Part shown: positions 11,701-22,727 of the stretch, one piece after another
Numbering within the stretch: the first letter of the stretch is position 1
Layout of the letters: every line of letters starts with the position of its first letter
Source of the DNA: Patella vulgata
Taxonomy: Eukaryota > Mollusca > Gastropoda > Patellidae
Direction: 5' to 3'
Assembly: GCF_932274485.2 (NCBI RefSeq)
Contig: NC_065881.2
Coordinates: 10,140,613-10,204,612, forward strand
DNA: 64,000 bases
Translations under genes and position numbers: made by a program
The notes under the pieces: generated by a model
What the model saw: the letters and a program-made list of their open reading frames with translations, nothing else
Told to the model about the DNA's origin: nothing
Database searches by the model: none

Positions 11701-11905
11701 TGGAATCAAACCTGACAAAATTATGGGTTCCATCTGTCTGAGTGGACCTGATTTCCTTTGGGAAAATGATGAATTTTGGTACCATAATGACCATCAAGAC
11801 ATTTTCAAAATCAACACGGACAATCCGGAATTAAAGACTAAGACTGCTAAAGTTCTCGCGACCAGACAAGCAGACACAAAAAACAGAACTATCCTCGACA
11901 TTTAG
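8770..11905 (+). mobile_element. BEL/Pao LTR retrotransposon fossil, late Gag to RNase H part
   Basis: This continues the fossil at 948-2590. Parts in order: end of the Gag domain (8.77-9.0 kb), CCHC/CxxC knuckle cluster (about 9.16-9.36 kb; CRSDHWLEHC, CQICNRKGH), pepsin-like protease region (9.5-9.95 kb), reverse transcriptase (about 10.3-10.85 kb; LRVVFNAS, CDISSMF), and the RNase H-like region of BEL Pol (11.2-11.9 kb; HLFSDASTYGYGG, KSRVVPIKPITVPRLE). The same blocks in the same order are found in the younger BEL copy at 48.8-55.9 kb. The element is broken, with several breaks, and no integrase or LTR was recognised at its right end. It is an old insertion. Confidence 0.88.
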
Positions 11906-12179
11906 TACTCTACATAAGGCTAGGAAGATTGTTGTGGTTTGCATACACTTCATATAAATATATTACTTAATGTCTCGCTCTCAACCATTAAACCATACTT
12001 AACTGACTTGAACTGAACATAGAAAACACTCTGAATATATATGTCTATATCAACAAAATGTGCAAAATTTCGAACGAGAGATGTATTGTGTCCCAGTGGA
12101 TTTTGTATTTTCTATAATGTCTTATTTTGTTACTAAAAATAGATGATCTCTACCATAACAAGCGGTTGTCATACAAGAT
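11906..12179. other. No feature seen
   Basis: Possibly the decayed 3' end of the BEL fossil; no LTR could be delimited. Confidence 0.35.
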
Positions 12180-12660
12180 TCATATAATTTAACATATAAT
12201 TTAAGCTCCATTAAAATTGGATAACAATTGTGACCTCTAGAGGGTCCACAAGCTTGGTATGACAAACTTTACACTATTTGCGTAAAGGAAGCAGCCTTTG
12301 TCGGGATGTTTTGGTCCGATTTCCTTGAAATTCGAACACAATTGTCAATATGGTGTAATGGTGATATATTTAAACGTTTTATTTAAATCAGATAAAAATT
12401 GTGACAGCGAGAGGGTTCCACAAGCTTAAAATTCGACTTTTCTTGCAATCAGGGACCATAATCCAAGAGGTTACGGTCTGATATGCGCGTATATCTACAG
12501 GAACCTAGATCTTTGGAAGAAATACTTATATTTCAAGTTTGGTCAAAATAGGATAAAAATTGTGGCCTGTGTGGCCACAAACAAAATGTGAACGGGAACA
12601 CGGACGGATGAAGGAAGACAATATACGTAAACATGAAAATGTGGGCTTATAAAAACAATA
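12180..12660 (-). repeat. F4 repeat element, diverged copy
   Basis: Reverse-orientation copy of the F4 element seen at 29.2-30.0 kb: it ends CATGAAAATGTGGGCTTATA and carries CGGACGGATGAAGG and the repeated GACCTCTAGAGGGTCCACAA / TTGTGACC modules. It is non-coding. Confidence 0.65.
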
Positions 12661-12835
12661 CAGGAAATCTGTAAATTATGCCTACTATGAAATATCTTAT
12701 TATATCACAATAATTATTCTGCGAATTCTTGTCATATACACCGCCTTAAGGCGTTTGACGTCACCGATAACAAGTTGCCGAGATATGAGCATTTAGAAAA
12801 GAAAAAAATCAGGTCAATCGTAATACAAGGTTTGG

Positions 12836-14045
12836 TCACTGTCACAGTATCTTATGGTTACAATTACTGACAGTCACAGTATCTTATAGTTATAATTACT
12901 GACTGTCACAGTATCTTATGGTTACAATTACTGACTATCAAAGTATCTTATGGTTACAATTACTGACTATCAAAGTATCTTATAGTTATAATTACTGACT
13001 GTCACAGTATCTTATGGTTACAATTACTGACTATCAAAGTATCTTATAGTTATAATTACTGACTGTCACAGTATCTTATGGTTACAATTACTGACTATCA
13101 AAGTATCTTATAGTTATAATTACTGACAGTCACAGTATCTTATGGTTACAATTACTGACAGTCACAGTATCTTATAGTTATAATTACTGACTGTCACAGT
13201 ATCTTATGGTTACAATTACTGACAGTCACAGTATCTTATAGTTATAATTACTGACTGTCACAGTATCTTATGGTTACAATTACTGACTATCAAAGTATCT
13301 TATAGTTATAATTACTGACTGTCACAGTATCTTATGGTTACAATTACTGACTATCAAAGTATCTTATAGTTATAATTACTGACAGTCACAGTATCTTATG
13401 GTTACAATTACTGACAGTCACAGTATCTTATAGTTATAATTACTGACTGTCACAGTATCTTATGGTTATAATTACTGACTGTCACAGTATCTTATGGTTA
13501 CAATTACTGACTATCAAAGTATCTTATAGTTATAATTACTGACAGTCACAGTATCTTATGGTTACAATTACTGACAGTCACAGTATCTTATAGTTATAAT
13601 TACTGACAGTCACAGTATCTTATAGTTATAATTACTGACTGTCACAGTATCTTATGGTTATAATTACTGACTGTCACAGTATCTTATGGTTACAATTACT
13701 GACTATCAAAGTATCTTATAGTTATAATTACTGACTGTCACAGTATCTTATGGTTACAATTACTGACTATCAAAGTATCTTATAGTTATAATTACTGACT
13801 GTCACAGTATCTTATGGTTACAATTACTGACTATCAAAGTATCTTATGGTTACAATTACTGACTGTCACAGTATCTTATAGTTACAATTACTGACTATCA
13901 AAGTATCTTATAGTTATAATTACTGACTGTCACAGTATCTTATAGTTACAATTACTGACTATCAAAGTATCTTATGGTTACAATTACTGACTGTCACAGT
14001 ATCTTATGGTTACAATTACTGACAGTCACAGTATCTTATGGCTAC
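12836..14045. repeat. 32-bp minisatellite, about 38 units, with dimer order
   Basis: Head-to-tail 32-bp units. Variable sites are GACTGTCACAGT, GACAGTCACAGT or GACTATCAAAGT, then ATCTTATGGTTACAATTACT or ATCTTATAGTTATAATTACT. Long stretches alternate between the two halves (TGGTTACAA units followed by TAGTTATAA units), giving a 64-bp higher-order period. It begins about 500 bp downstream of the FAAP24 stop codon. Confidence 0.95.
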
Positions 14046-14215
14046 AACTGTCTCATTGGTCATATATTATAATTACTGAATGTTACAGTGGTTATATATT
14101 ATAATTACTGACTTTCTCAGTAGTTATATATTGTAATTACTGTCACAGTAGTTATATTAGAATTACTGACTGCCTCGCTGGTTTTAATTAGAATTACTGA
14201 CTGTCTCAGGGTCTA
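14046..14215. repeat. Degenerate flank of the 32-bp array
   Basis: Diverged units still carry ATAATTACTGA and TCACAGTAGTTATAT, so this is the eroded edge of the array. Confidence 0.8.
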
Positions 14216-14249
14216 ATGACTGCAACCTATAAACATTGGCTATCACGCT

Positions 14250-14356
14250 ATGAACGCAGGTCAACTTATCCACAGGTCAGCTCATCCACATGTCAACTAA
14301 TCCACAGGTCAACTCATCCACTGGTCAACTAATCCACAACCAAACTCGTCCACATG
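14250..14356. repeat. Short tandem repeat, about 16-17 bp unit
   Basis: Six or so variants of AGGTCAACTCATCCAC in tandem, distinct from the 32-bp array. Confidence 0.8.
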
Positions 14357-14424
14357 AAAAGTTTGGTTAAGTCAGGCACAAAACCTCTGATGCCTGTCAC
14401 TTTGTCCGGCACTGATTTGTCTTT

Positions 14425-14430
14425 TTTATT
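14425..14430 (-). terminator. Poly(A) signal AATAAA for FAAP24
   Basis: AATAAA on the minus strand, about 130 bases past the FAAP24 stop codon. Position and sequence fit; use is inferred. Confidence 0.6.
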
Positions 14431-14557
14431 GATATTATTAATACAATGTCCGGCACTAAGTTGAAAATGTCAGGTACTATTTCATTAGTGCCTGATATTT
14501 TGTCAGGTACATCTAAAACCATTATTTCCAGGCCTGTTCACTCGCAACATTTATCTG

Positions 14558-15271
14558 TTAGGAACCAAAGAAGCTTTTGATATTTTTAGCGCATGCTTGT
14601 CCAACTATTTCACTTAGGTCCTGAAATATATAATGAATTATAAATAAGAAATTATATTAAGTTGCATTCTAGAGAGAGACTTTTTCAAAATAAACAAGAT
14701 CTACATTTATGCAGGAGAGGAATTTTTTCAGACCTCTGAATTTGAGCATTTGTCACGATTTTTAAAGTCATTTTGAGCTTGGAATCTTTTGTAGAAATTT
14801 TTTATGACTTGACACGCTATTTTAATCTGGATAATTGTTTTAAATATCAATTTAATGATACAATTAAACAAAAATAATCATGAATATCCCAGAATTTGGG
14901 CATCTGTTAAAAAATTTAAATACTGGTAATTCTAGAAAAAGGTCTTGCTTTGTGAACCATCTTGTCAGAAATGTTTGTGATATAAAATGGCACTAAAAGA
15001 ACCCTTGACAGTTGGCTTTAGCCCCGCTGTCCAGGCAAAATTTCCCTCATACGCCCGTCTTATTAGCCCAGTCTGTGCAGAAAAGTAGAATGTTAACACC
15101 ATTTCTTTTCATTTCATTTAATCTATCAAGTACTGTCATTTATAATGTTAAAGATAAAAAATTTTAATATATTTTTCAGTAACCTGTGTACATTACATAC
15201 CTCTACTGGAGCATTACAGATATCCTTCAAACCTAGAAAAAATCATTTTTAAAAAAATTGATAAAACAAAG

Positions 15272-15309
<38 letters not shown>

Positions 15310-18079
15310 TTTAACGTCTACTCTACTCCACACAAACTAGGTCAGTTTGGGACTAACATATGGTTCAATTTTATTTCAATAATTCACTTGCACGTTTTTA
15401 GCAGTGGAAGGAAACCAGAGGACCCGGAGAAAACCCATGAGGTTGGACAGGCGACCCAACTACATGCCAGTCGACTCAATGACCATATGATAAAACGCGC
15501 ACCCACTTGCTAATTTTTGCGTTTAATCATCAACAACCTTGAACAGCAGATCAGATTCAAATCCAATGAAAATCGAACAGATAAGACGGCATCAAGAGCT
15601 GACTATGATCTTTTCGTGTGAATAGTTTATATAACATTTCAGGCCTAACGAAAGAACTGCAATTGGCAGATTAACCTCTCGCATAATGCAAGTCCATTCG
15701 ATTTTTTTTCAATAATTTGATTGCACGTAAAGATTTTTAGCTATGGGTGGGAAGTGAAGGACCCAGAGAAAACCCACAAGGTCGGACAGGCGACTCTACT
15801 CCTTGTCGCATACAAGTGGGAAATCAAAATCACGCCACTAAACACAATGTCAGACCTTATCATTTAACATGCACATGTTAAACCATTTGGCTAGCCAACC
15901 CAGCCCCTGTAAGAGCAACCCCCGCCCCCTCCTAACCCCCTGTAATCGTTGGGATTCAAAGTAAGAGCAGGGGGACTGTACCACACACAATTACACAAAA
16001 CAAAAGTAAAAGTAAGAGCTTACTTTTATATTTTTGTAGAATAAGCTTGGCTTTAACATCTCCTAGTTTTGGTACACATGTTAAAGTATTTAATATAGCT
16101 TCGTCTATGTTTATTGACTTAGGTTTTTTCATGATTAGATTGCTCGCATTCCTAGTTTCTACATGAACCTGTAAAAATAGAATGAAATGAAATGAAATGG
16201 GGTTAAACATCTTACTTTTCTGTACTGACTAGGCTAATGAAATGAAATGAGGTTGAACGTCCTACTTTTCTGCTCCTATACTGGGCTAATGAAGATGGGC
16301 ATACACCATGGCATACAGTTTGCTATGAGGGAAATTTTCCCCGGGCAGCGGCACTATGACCTAGTTTTATATCGAATTCCAACTGCTAAGGGATCTTTTA
16401 CGTGCACGCCAATGTATACACATGACTTCGTTTTCCTCGGTTTAACATCTCATCCAAATGACTAGACAGCTGTCCTTGTCAGACCCTCTGTCCTGCACCA
16501 CCGATGAACTTTCTCGGCCACTGCAGGGATCGAATGCGCGACCTCCAGGCTAGCGAGCCAGTGTCTTACCCACACGTCCTACAGTTCTAAACTGACTGGG
16601 CTATTGAAGACGGGCACACGTCATATAGTGTGCTATGTGGGTCATTGTGTCCAGATAGAGGCACTACGGCCTACTCTTATTTCGAATTCCTAATAATATA
16701 AAGTTACATGCATTCAATGAATTATAAGTTGATTGTGGTTGTATCACATAATATATAGACAAATTTTAATTAATATTTTTAATGAAATGTTTACCATTTG
16801 AACTAATAGTTTAGCTCCTTCTTGTTCATTTTCAACAAATAAGAGAACCAGTCCTAACTCTAGGTTAGCAAATCTCTGTAAATCACTTAAATATTGTTGA
16901 CTAACAGATGTCTTCTCGGCTATCACCACACCTCTAACTTTATTAGCCTGGTAATGAAATAGACAAATTCAACAAAATGAAATGGGGTTTAACGTCCTAC
17001 TGTTCTGCTCCGACTGGGCTAATGAAGACGGGCCTATGCCATAAAGTGCGCTATGAAATAAATTTTGCCCTGGCAGCGGCACTATCTCCCTCTCTTATAT
17101 CGAATTCCAACTGCCAAGGGATTATTTACATGCAAGCCAATGTATACACAGGACATCGTTTTTTGTCCCATACGAATGACTAGACAGCGTCCTTGTCAGG
17201 CCCTCTGGCCTGCACCACTGACATGGGGAAACCACCCCGGAAAATCCAGATAAACTTTCTCGGCCAATCCAGGGATCGAACACGCAACCTCCAGGCTAGC
17301 GAGCCAGCACCTTACCTCTTAGACAAAATTTCTGCTCATTTAGGTGCATACGTGAATAGGATTAGACTGGAGTAATGCCAGAGCAGCAGCAATTCTTCCC
17401 ACATTATTTCGATGAACATGGGAGAAATAAATATGGTCAGTGTGAGGGTCTGGAATCTAGTTACGGTCGTTTTCCATAACCCTAGGTCTTGACCGGCATA
17501 TATGGATGGCCGACATGGAACCCAGATTCTGGATCCCATGGACCCCCCCCCCTCCACACTCTGGAGAGAGAGAATTGGGGTTTAACATCCACTCGACTCA
17601 GGCTAGGTCATTTCGGGACTAACATGGTTTAATTTTATTTCAATAATTTGCTTGCGCGTAGGGGTCTTTAGCAGTGGGAAGAAACCGGAGGATCTGGAGA
17701 AAACCCACGAGGTTGGACAGGCAACACTACTCCTTGTCACGTACAACTGGGGATTCCAAACCACCCCAGTTGACTCAATGGCAGACCTCATGATACAGCG
17801 CGCACGTGCTAACCATTCGGGGGGTTTGGATGGCCGAATGGTTAGCATGCGCGCGCTCTATCATACGGTCTGTCATTGAGTCAACTGGCGGGGTTTCGAT
17901 TCCCCGGTTGTACGTGACAAGGAGTAGGGTCGCCTGTCCAACCTCGTGGGTTTTCTCCGGGTCCTCCGGTTTCCTCCCACTGCTAAAGACCCCTACGCGC
18001 AAGCGAATGATTGAAATAAAATTGAACCATGTGTTAGTCCCAAAATGACCTAGTTTGTGTCGAGTGGACGTTAAACCCC

Positions 18080-18128
<49 letters not shown>

Positions 18129-19457
18129 ACCATTCGGCCATCCAACCCCCCTCCCCACTCTGGAAAAATGCCTGGAATGAAAGACACACCTTTCTAAGTT
18201 TGGCCAGTTTTCTTCTATAACTTGTAGATGATATCAGATCAGCTTCAGATATATAGATAATACCAGTATAACTAGATGTGTGAAAATCAACAACACCTAA
18301 ACTATCTTCAAAATGAACAGGAATTGATGCTGAAAAAAATAAAATTGTAAAATCAGGTGTCATGTTGTGATAAACTCAGAGAGAAAGCTTTTTTTTGATG
18401 TGTTGGAAAATTTTATTGTACCAACTCCAAGTTAGTGCGTTCGTACTGCCGCACACGACGAAAACACTTAAAATTTTTAGCATGGACAAGGTGTAGACAG
18501 TATAACTTATAAGTCATTAGTTCATTTCTGAATGCATGGACTGAGTTCTCTGCAATCCCTGCATTGGCCAAGAAAGTTCATCCAGATTTTCTGGTGTGGT
18601 TCCCCCTTGTCGGTGATGCAGGACGGAGGGCCTGACAAGGAAAGCTGTCTAGTTGTTTGGATGGCATGAAAAACCAAGGTCCCATGTACACATTGGCGTG
18701 CACGTAAAAGTTAGAAGTCGATATAAGAGTAGGCCGTAGTGCCACTGTCCGGGCAAAATTGAGCAAGTTGTGTTTTTTGTTTATGTTTTTTTTAATTGCA
18801 CCTTAATATTAATAAAGTAAAAGAGACAGGATCGGTCATGCAGTGGACTTTGTCCATTAATTAGACTGTTCTGAAACGTACTAGAGTAACCTGCCTATAC
18901 CTATGGAACACTTATACATTTGGGAGAACGCTAGATCAGACACGATCCTGCACATATGACGTCATTTGTGGATTGTGACCGTTTATGGTAGGCCCCTAAC
19001 ATTAGGCTTGGGCTAGGATCTGCGATATCACTTCGGTGGAACAGACGTTAAATAAAGCTATTTACACGTTAAGGTTTACGCTAGCCCTATTTACATTTCG
19101 AGACGATATCTGCAGGTCCTAATCCTAACCCATATGTGCTAAAATGTGCAGGACCGTCTCCGATCTAGCGTTCTCCATACATCTTTTGCTTATTTGTACA
19201 TGCTGTTAATTAATGATCATGTTTGTAACAACAGCGGGATCGTTAGTTTGCGATCTCGATATATAGAAATATTAATCATACTGACACTGTAATGTTTCCA
19301 TAAGTTCAGTATTACGCCACCTGCCACTGACAACAATATGACCATACGGAACTCTCACGGGAGTTTCTGTAAAGTCTTGTACATAACTACTCCCTGTTTT
19401 ATCGTGTTGTTTACGTTTAGAATCTGAAACACCCGCCATTACTGTAGACGTGGACAT
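14558..19457 (-). CDS. FAAP24: FAAP24, Fanconi anaemia core complex-associated protein 24 (six coding exons)
   Basis: Exons in minus-strand order: 19457-19286, 18329-18190, 16947-16795, 16168-16024, 15232-15201, 14620-14558. All introns are GT-AG, phases agree, and the sum is 705 nt (234 aa plus stop; human FAAP24 has 215 aa). The N-terminal part is the XPF-like pseudo-nuclease domain (PYGHIVVSGRW, ISEADLISSTSYRRK, GVVIAEKTSVSQQY). The C-terminal part is the tandem helix-hairpin-helix domain (CVPKLGDVKAKLILQKY; SEIVGQACAKNIKSFF). Each block aligns without gaps to the human protein as I remember it. In the family, FAAP24 pairs with FANCM, binds branched DNA and helps load the core complex during crosslink repair. 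The start is the first ATG after the leader; a second in-frame ATG lies six codons on. Introns hold at least eight SINE or SINE fragments. Confidence 0.94.
15000..15122 (+). repeat. SINE-A, 3' fragment
   Basis: 3' part with CATTTCTTTTCATTTCATTT tail, in FAAP24 intron 5. Confidence 0.8.
15272..15515 (-). repeat. SINE-B copy
   Basis: (GA)n tail at left, GGGACTAACATATGGTT body; the head is cut short at the right. It lies in FAAP24 intron 4. Confidence 0.85.
15535..15690 (+). repeat. F2 MITE, diverged part
   Basis: Shares GGCATCAAGAGCTGACTATG and ACATTTCAGGCCTAACGAAAG with other F2 copies; in FAAP24 intron 4. Confidence 0.6.
15698..15903 (-). repeat. SINE-B copy, diverged, tail lost
   Basis: TTCAATAATTTGATTGCACG through CATTTGGCTAGCC. 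In FAAP24 intron 4. Confidence 0.75.
16180..16575 (-). repeat. Two nested or tandem SINE-A copies
   Basis: A short 3' piece (GAAATGGGGTTAAACATC) is followed at about 16,236 by a nearly full SINE-A ending in the reversed head. In FAAP24 intron 3. Confidence 0.8.
16576..16695 (-). repeat. SINE-A fragment
   Basis: 3' half only (CGTCCTACAGTTCTAAACTG to TTATTTCGAATTCC), directly adjoining the previous copy. Confidence 0.78.
16974..17330 (-). repeat. SINE-A copy, near full length
   Basis: Tail, body and reversed tRNA-like head (GCTAGCGAGCCAGC) are all present; in FAAP24 intron 2, 27 bases upstream of exon 3's acceptor. Confidence 0.88.
17561..17821 (-). repeat. SINE-B copy, left arm of head-to-head pair
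   Basis: (GA)n tail at left and tRNA-like head ending CTAACCATTCGG at right, directly opposed to the plus-strand SINE-B that follows. Confidence 0.9.
17822..18150 (+). repeat. SINE-B copy, right arm of head-to-head pair
   Basis: Head GGATGGCCGAATGGTTAGC, B-box-like GTTTCGATTCC, core CTCCGGTTTCCTCCCAC, and a long (CT)n tail at 18,083-18,126. It is followed by a scrap of another reversed head (CTAACCATTCGGCCATCC). Confidence 0.9.
18545..18765 (+). repeat. SINE-A copy, truncated at both ends
   Basis: Body from CCTGCATTGGCCAAGAAAG to GCCACTGTCCGGGCAAAAT; in FAAP24 intron 1. Confidence 0.82.
18922..19176. mobile_element. Foldback MITE in FAAP24 intron 1
   Basis: Imperfect inverted ends: GGAGAACGCTAGATCAGACA at left against the complement of CCGATCTAGCGTTCTCC at right, with further pairing (CGATCCTGCACAT). 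About 255 bp, no coding capacity. Confidence 0.72.
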
Positions 19458-19524
19458 CACAGTGTGTCTTCACTGTAAGTGCAAAGAAAGAACTGGATAA
19501 CCTCGACTAAACTGGAAGTCTTAA

Positions 19525-19845
19525 ATGAATGAAATGAAATGAAATGAAATGAAATGGGGTTTAACGTCCTACTGTTCTGCACCAAAACTGGGCTAACGAA
19601 GACGGGCATACGCCATACAATGTGCTATGAGGGAAATTTTGCCCGGGCAGCGGCACTATCGCCCACTCTTATATCGAATTCCAACTGCCAGGGATCTTTT
19701 ACGTGCATTCATGTATACACGGGCCCTCGGTTTTTCGTCTCATCCGAAGGACTAGACAGCTGTCCTTGTCAGGCCCTCCGTTCTGCTCCACAGCTGACAT
19801 GGGGAAACCACGTCGGAAAATCCAGATGAACTTTCTCGGCCAATT
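19525..19845 (-). repeat. SINE-A copy just upstream of FAAP24
   Basis: Five GAAAT-type tail units at the left, then the body; it ends before the tRNA-like head. It lies about 70 bases 5' of the FAAP24 start codon on the gene's strand, so it limits or forms part of the promoter. Confidence 0.86.
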
Positions 19846-20380
19846 ACACTACAGAAACCTGCATCATCTGATTGCGACCAGAGCTAAGTCTAAAGCACAA
19901 AGTCATCTTTTACCTCGTTTTAAATGTTACATACAATCATTGTAAATGCCTCGACATAGGGTGCACATTTCGTTGACTTTCACATTTATATTTTAAAAAA
20001 AAAAATGTTTAGGAATGTAAGTTTACATTTACGTTGCTATTGATCCCATTTTTATTTATTAATATATTTAACGTATGTCCAAATAATATTCGAATAGAAC
20101 TCACCATATTCGAATATTTTCGAATATCCACAAGCGTCATTTTCATCCATTCGTCCCGCAAGCACCCTCAATGAAACAGAATTTTATTCCTGAAAAGTAT
20201 AATATATTTTATAAAGAATGAAGGAATGTTCGAGACGAATTATAGTTTTAGAAACTCTAAGTATTCAGAATTTTAGAGACACTCTAAGTCTAATTTAAGG
20301 ACTGCATTACCAAAATGGATCCATTTTCAAGCATCTCTTGGCCAGGTTCGTAACTAAGTGGGGGTGGCGGGGGGGGGGGG
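19846..20380. other. No gene seen
   Basis: AT-rich, with short TATTCGAAT motifs and a G-run near 20,370; nothing supported. Confidence 0.45.
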
Positions 20381-20381
20381 G

Positions 20382-20450
20382 TAGTCCCGAAATGACCTAG
20401 ATTGTGTCGAGTGGACGTCAAACTCTCTCTCACTCTCTCTCTCTCTCAAA
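20382..20450 (+). repeat. SINE-B, 3' end
   Basis: TAGTCCCGAAATGACCTAG to the (CT)n tail. Confidence 0.8.
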
Positions 20451-20474
20451 CACACGTACACACACACACTTAAA

Positions 20475-20700
20475 GGGGAACGACAGTGACTCAGTGAGTA
20501 AGTCGTTGGCTCGCTAATCAGGAAGTCCCGTGTTTGATCCCTGTGGTAGCTGAGAAAGTACATCTGGATTTTCTTGTCAGTGGTACAGAACTGAGGGTCT
20601 GGCAAAGAGCAAAGTATAGTCGTTCGGATGGGACGAAAGCTCGTGTAGCCTGTACATGAATGCAGCTTAAAACCCACGAGACCTTCACACCTCAATGTAA
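20475..20700 (+). repeat. SINE-A copy, diverged
   Basis: Head GACAGTGACTCAGTGAGTAA, B-box-like GTGTTTGATCC, then a shortened body. Confidence 0.72.
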
Positions 20701-20730
20701 TTACCCCTGCGTATTATGGTGGTTAATAAG

Positions 20731-20860
20731 AGAGAGTGAGAGAGAGAGACGGGGTTTAACGTACACTTGACACAAACTAGGTCATTTTAGTAAAGTTAAT
20801 TTCAGGCAGATTCGCGCAGGCGTGGAGGTAAACTGGAGGTACTCTTCGGGCGGGTTCATA
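20731..20860 (-). repeat. SINE-B, partial
   Basis: (GA)n tail, GGGGTTTAACGTACACTTG, and a decayed body. Confidence 0.7.
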
Positions 20861-21283
20861 GCTTAATATGAGTTTACTCAACCTAAAAAATTCTTTAATT
20901 CCAAAACCTTAATTAGAACGATTAATTACCTGTCTCTCACGTCGGTCACAAAACAGATTAATGGAATAATTACAGAGTGTTTACAGGAAGTTCATACCGA
21001 GACCATGATCCAGTTCGCTCACTGCTGGTGTTAGATTTATCATGGACCTTATAATATATATAAGGTCCATGGATTAATCTGAAGCATTTGAATTGGTAGT
21101 TCATGATATTCCCCTCCATAGTCTAGAATCGGAGTTCGGTGGGTCATGGGGGGGGGGGGGGCATAATTTAAGGGTTGTTCACAAAGCATTTGCATAAATA
21201 TTATATCACCAATTTCCTCGGATGTTGATCATAAGAGCCCAACAAGGATTCGTTCTGGGACCAATTTACGTTAGTCTTCATAC

Positions 21284-21500
21284 CAAACCCCCTCGGCCAT
21301 ATATTCAGCAACATGGACTATCAATCATTTGACGTATACTTTTATTAGACCCAACTACATTTCGTTTAAACCTAATCGGTGTGATTTTAATGTGTCCAAA
21401 CCCCTCGGCAACATGGACTATCAATCATTTGACGTATACTCTTTCTACACCCAACTACATTTCCTTTGTATCTACTCTGTGTGATTTTAATCTGTTCAGA
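21284..21500. repeat. Two tandem copies, about 105-bp period
   Basis: AACATGGACTATCAATCATT and GTGTGATTTTAATSTGT motifs occur twice in the same order. Confidence 0.8.
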
Positions 21501-21555
21501 ATCAACATTGAAACATATACTCTTCAAAAAAAGTAAGGGATATTGAAATGCAAAT

Positions 21556-22586
21556 ACCAGGCGCGGATCCAGGATTTTTTGTAGGGGGGGGTCTAGGTTG
21601 GATAATTGCTTAACTAATTGCGGTGGGCTTAGCCCACCGCCACGAGCGCCGAAGGCGGTAAACGTTGTAACGGGGGGTATGGGGGTCCTCCCCCAGAAAA
21701 ATTTGGTAAATTAGATTCAATTTGGTGCATTCTGACGTATTTCCGGAAGGTAAATTCCAAATTTACAGGTCTAAAAGTCAAAATCTCCAATAAAATCGCA
21801 TAAAATGTCCTTAAAATGTTGATGGGGAATGCTCCCTTCACATGTGAGGAACAAAATATCTTCAGATACCATATTATGGTTGTTCTTAACAAGTTTTATT
21901 AGCAGTATCAATTTACTATTAGAGTAACCAGTCCATTTAAGTATAGGAAAGTTGGTCGGGGTTTTCCAGAGCACAAACTTTCACAGACGAAAAGTCTATA
22001 GACTTGGTTTACTATTTTTACTTTCAGCGCATAAAAATAAATAATATAGCTTGCAATAGTTGCACAGGCTTAATCATAAATGTGGAGGTTTACAGGGAAT
22101 TTTCACACAAAATTAAACAGATTTATCTTCCAAAATTTATGTGGGACCTTCACTTTAACTGTGCAATGCAGAGAAAAGTCGGCGTGTCCAACGATATTCT
22201 CGACATTTAGCTGGAGCTTTCTGTTAACGTTGATGAGCACCAGGGCACTCAGGCGTTCTTCTCTTAACGTTGATCTCAACCTGGTTTTTATTCGCCGAAC
22301 AGCCGAAAATGATCGCTCCGCAACTCAATGTATACAAACTCGCAATTTTGGGTCAGATTCACAGTTTTGTTTTGTTTCTGAATATCCCCTACTTTTTTTG
22401 ATTATATATTCAGGATATCAAGACTTGGATGAGCAATACTTTTCTAAAACTTAACGCTGATAAGACTGCAGCGGCGGATCCAGGGGTGGGGGGGGTCGCC
22501 TTGTGTGTGTGTGTGGGGGGGGGGAGATACATTGTCTCAGGAACCTGGCCAACCCCCTCCTGCAAAAATTCCTGGATCCGCCCCTG
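21556..22586. mobile_element. hAT-like non-autonomous element(s) with GGCGGATCCAGG ends
   Basis: The left edge reads GGCGCGGATCCAGGATTTTT and the right edge is its complement (AATTCCTGGATCCGCCCCTGG). A second left-type end (GCGGCGGATCCAGG) at about 22,472 pairs with the same right end to make a 115-bp internal element. G-runs follow both left ends. No transposase was seen. Either one 1-kb element contains or abuts a smaller one, or two insertions share an end. Confidence 0.55.
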
Positions 22587-22727
22587 GACTTGGTACCTTG
22601 TGATGGGTCTGGGAAAAATCTGAAAAAATAAATTAAACTGTTACCTCCCTATTGATTTAAACAGTATTTATTCAAGGATTGAAAAACATGCCAAGGGCTT
22701 ATATCAATTCGTCTCCCTATTTAATAG

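Noticed and set aside
12836-14045. CRISPR-like array
   Set aside because: Units are contiguous with no unique spacers and the genome is eukaryotic; this is a minisatellite.
15274-15513. ORF starting with Arg-Glu repeats
   Set aside because: It is a (GA)n SINE-B tail read in frame; similar frames at 18,034, 46,097 and 61,689 have the same cause.
22004-22623. Overlapping plus-strand ORFs
   Set aside because: They lie inside the hAT-like repeat region, change frame and show no domain or splice sites.
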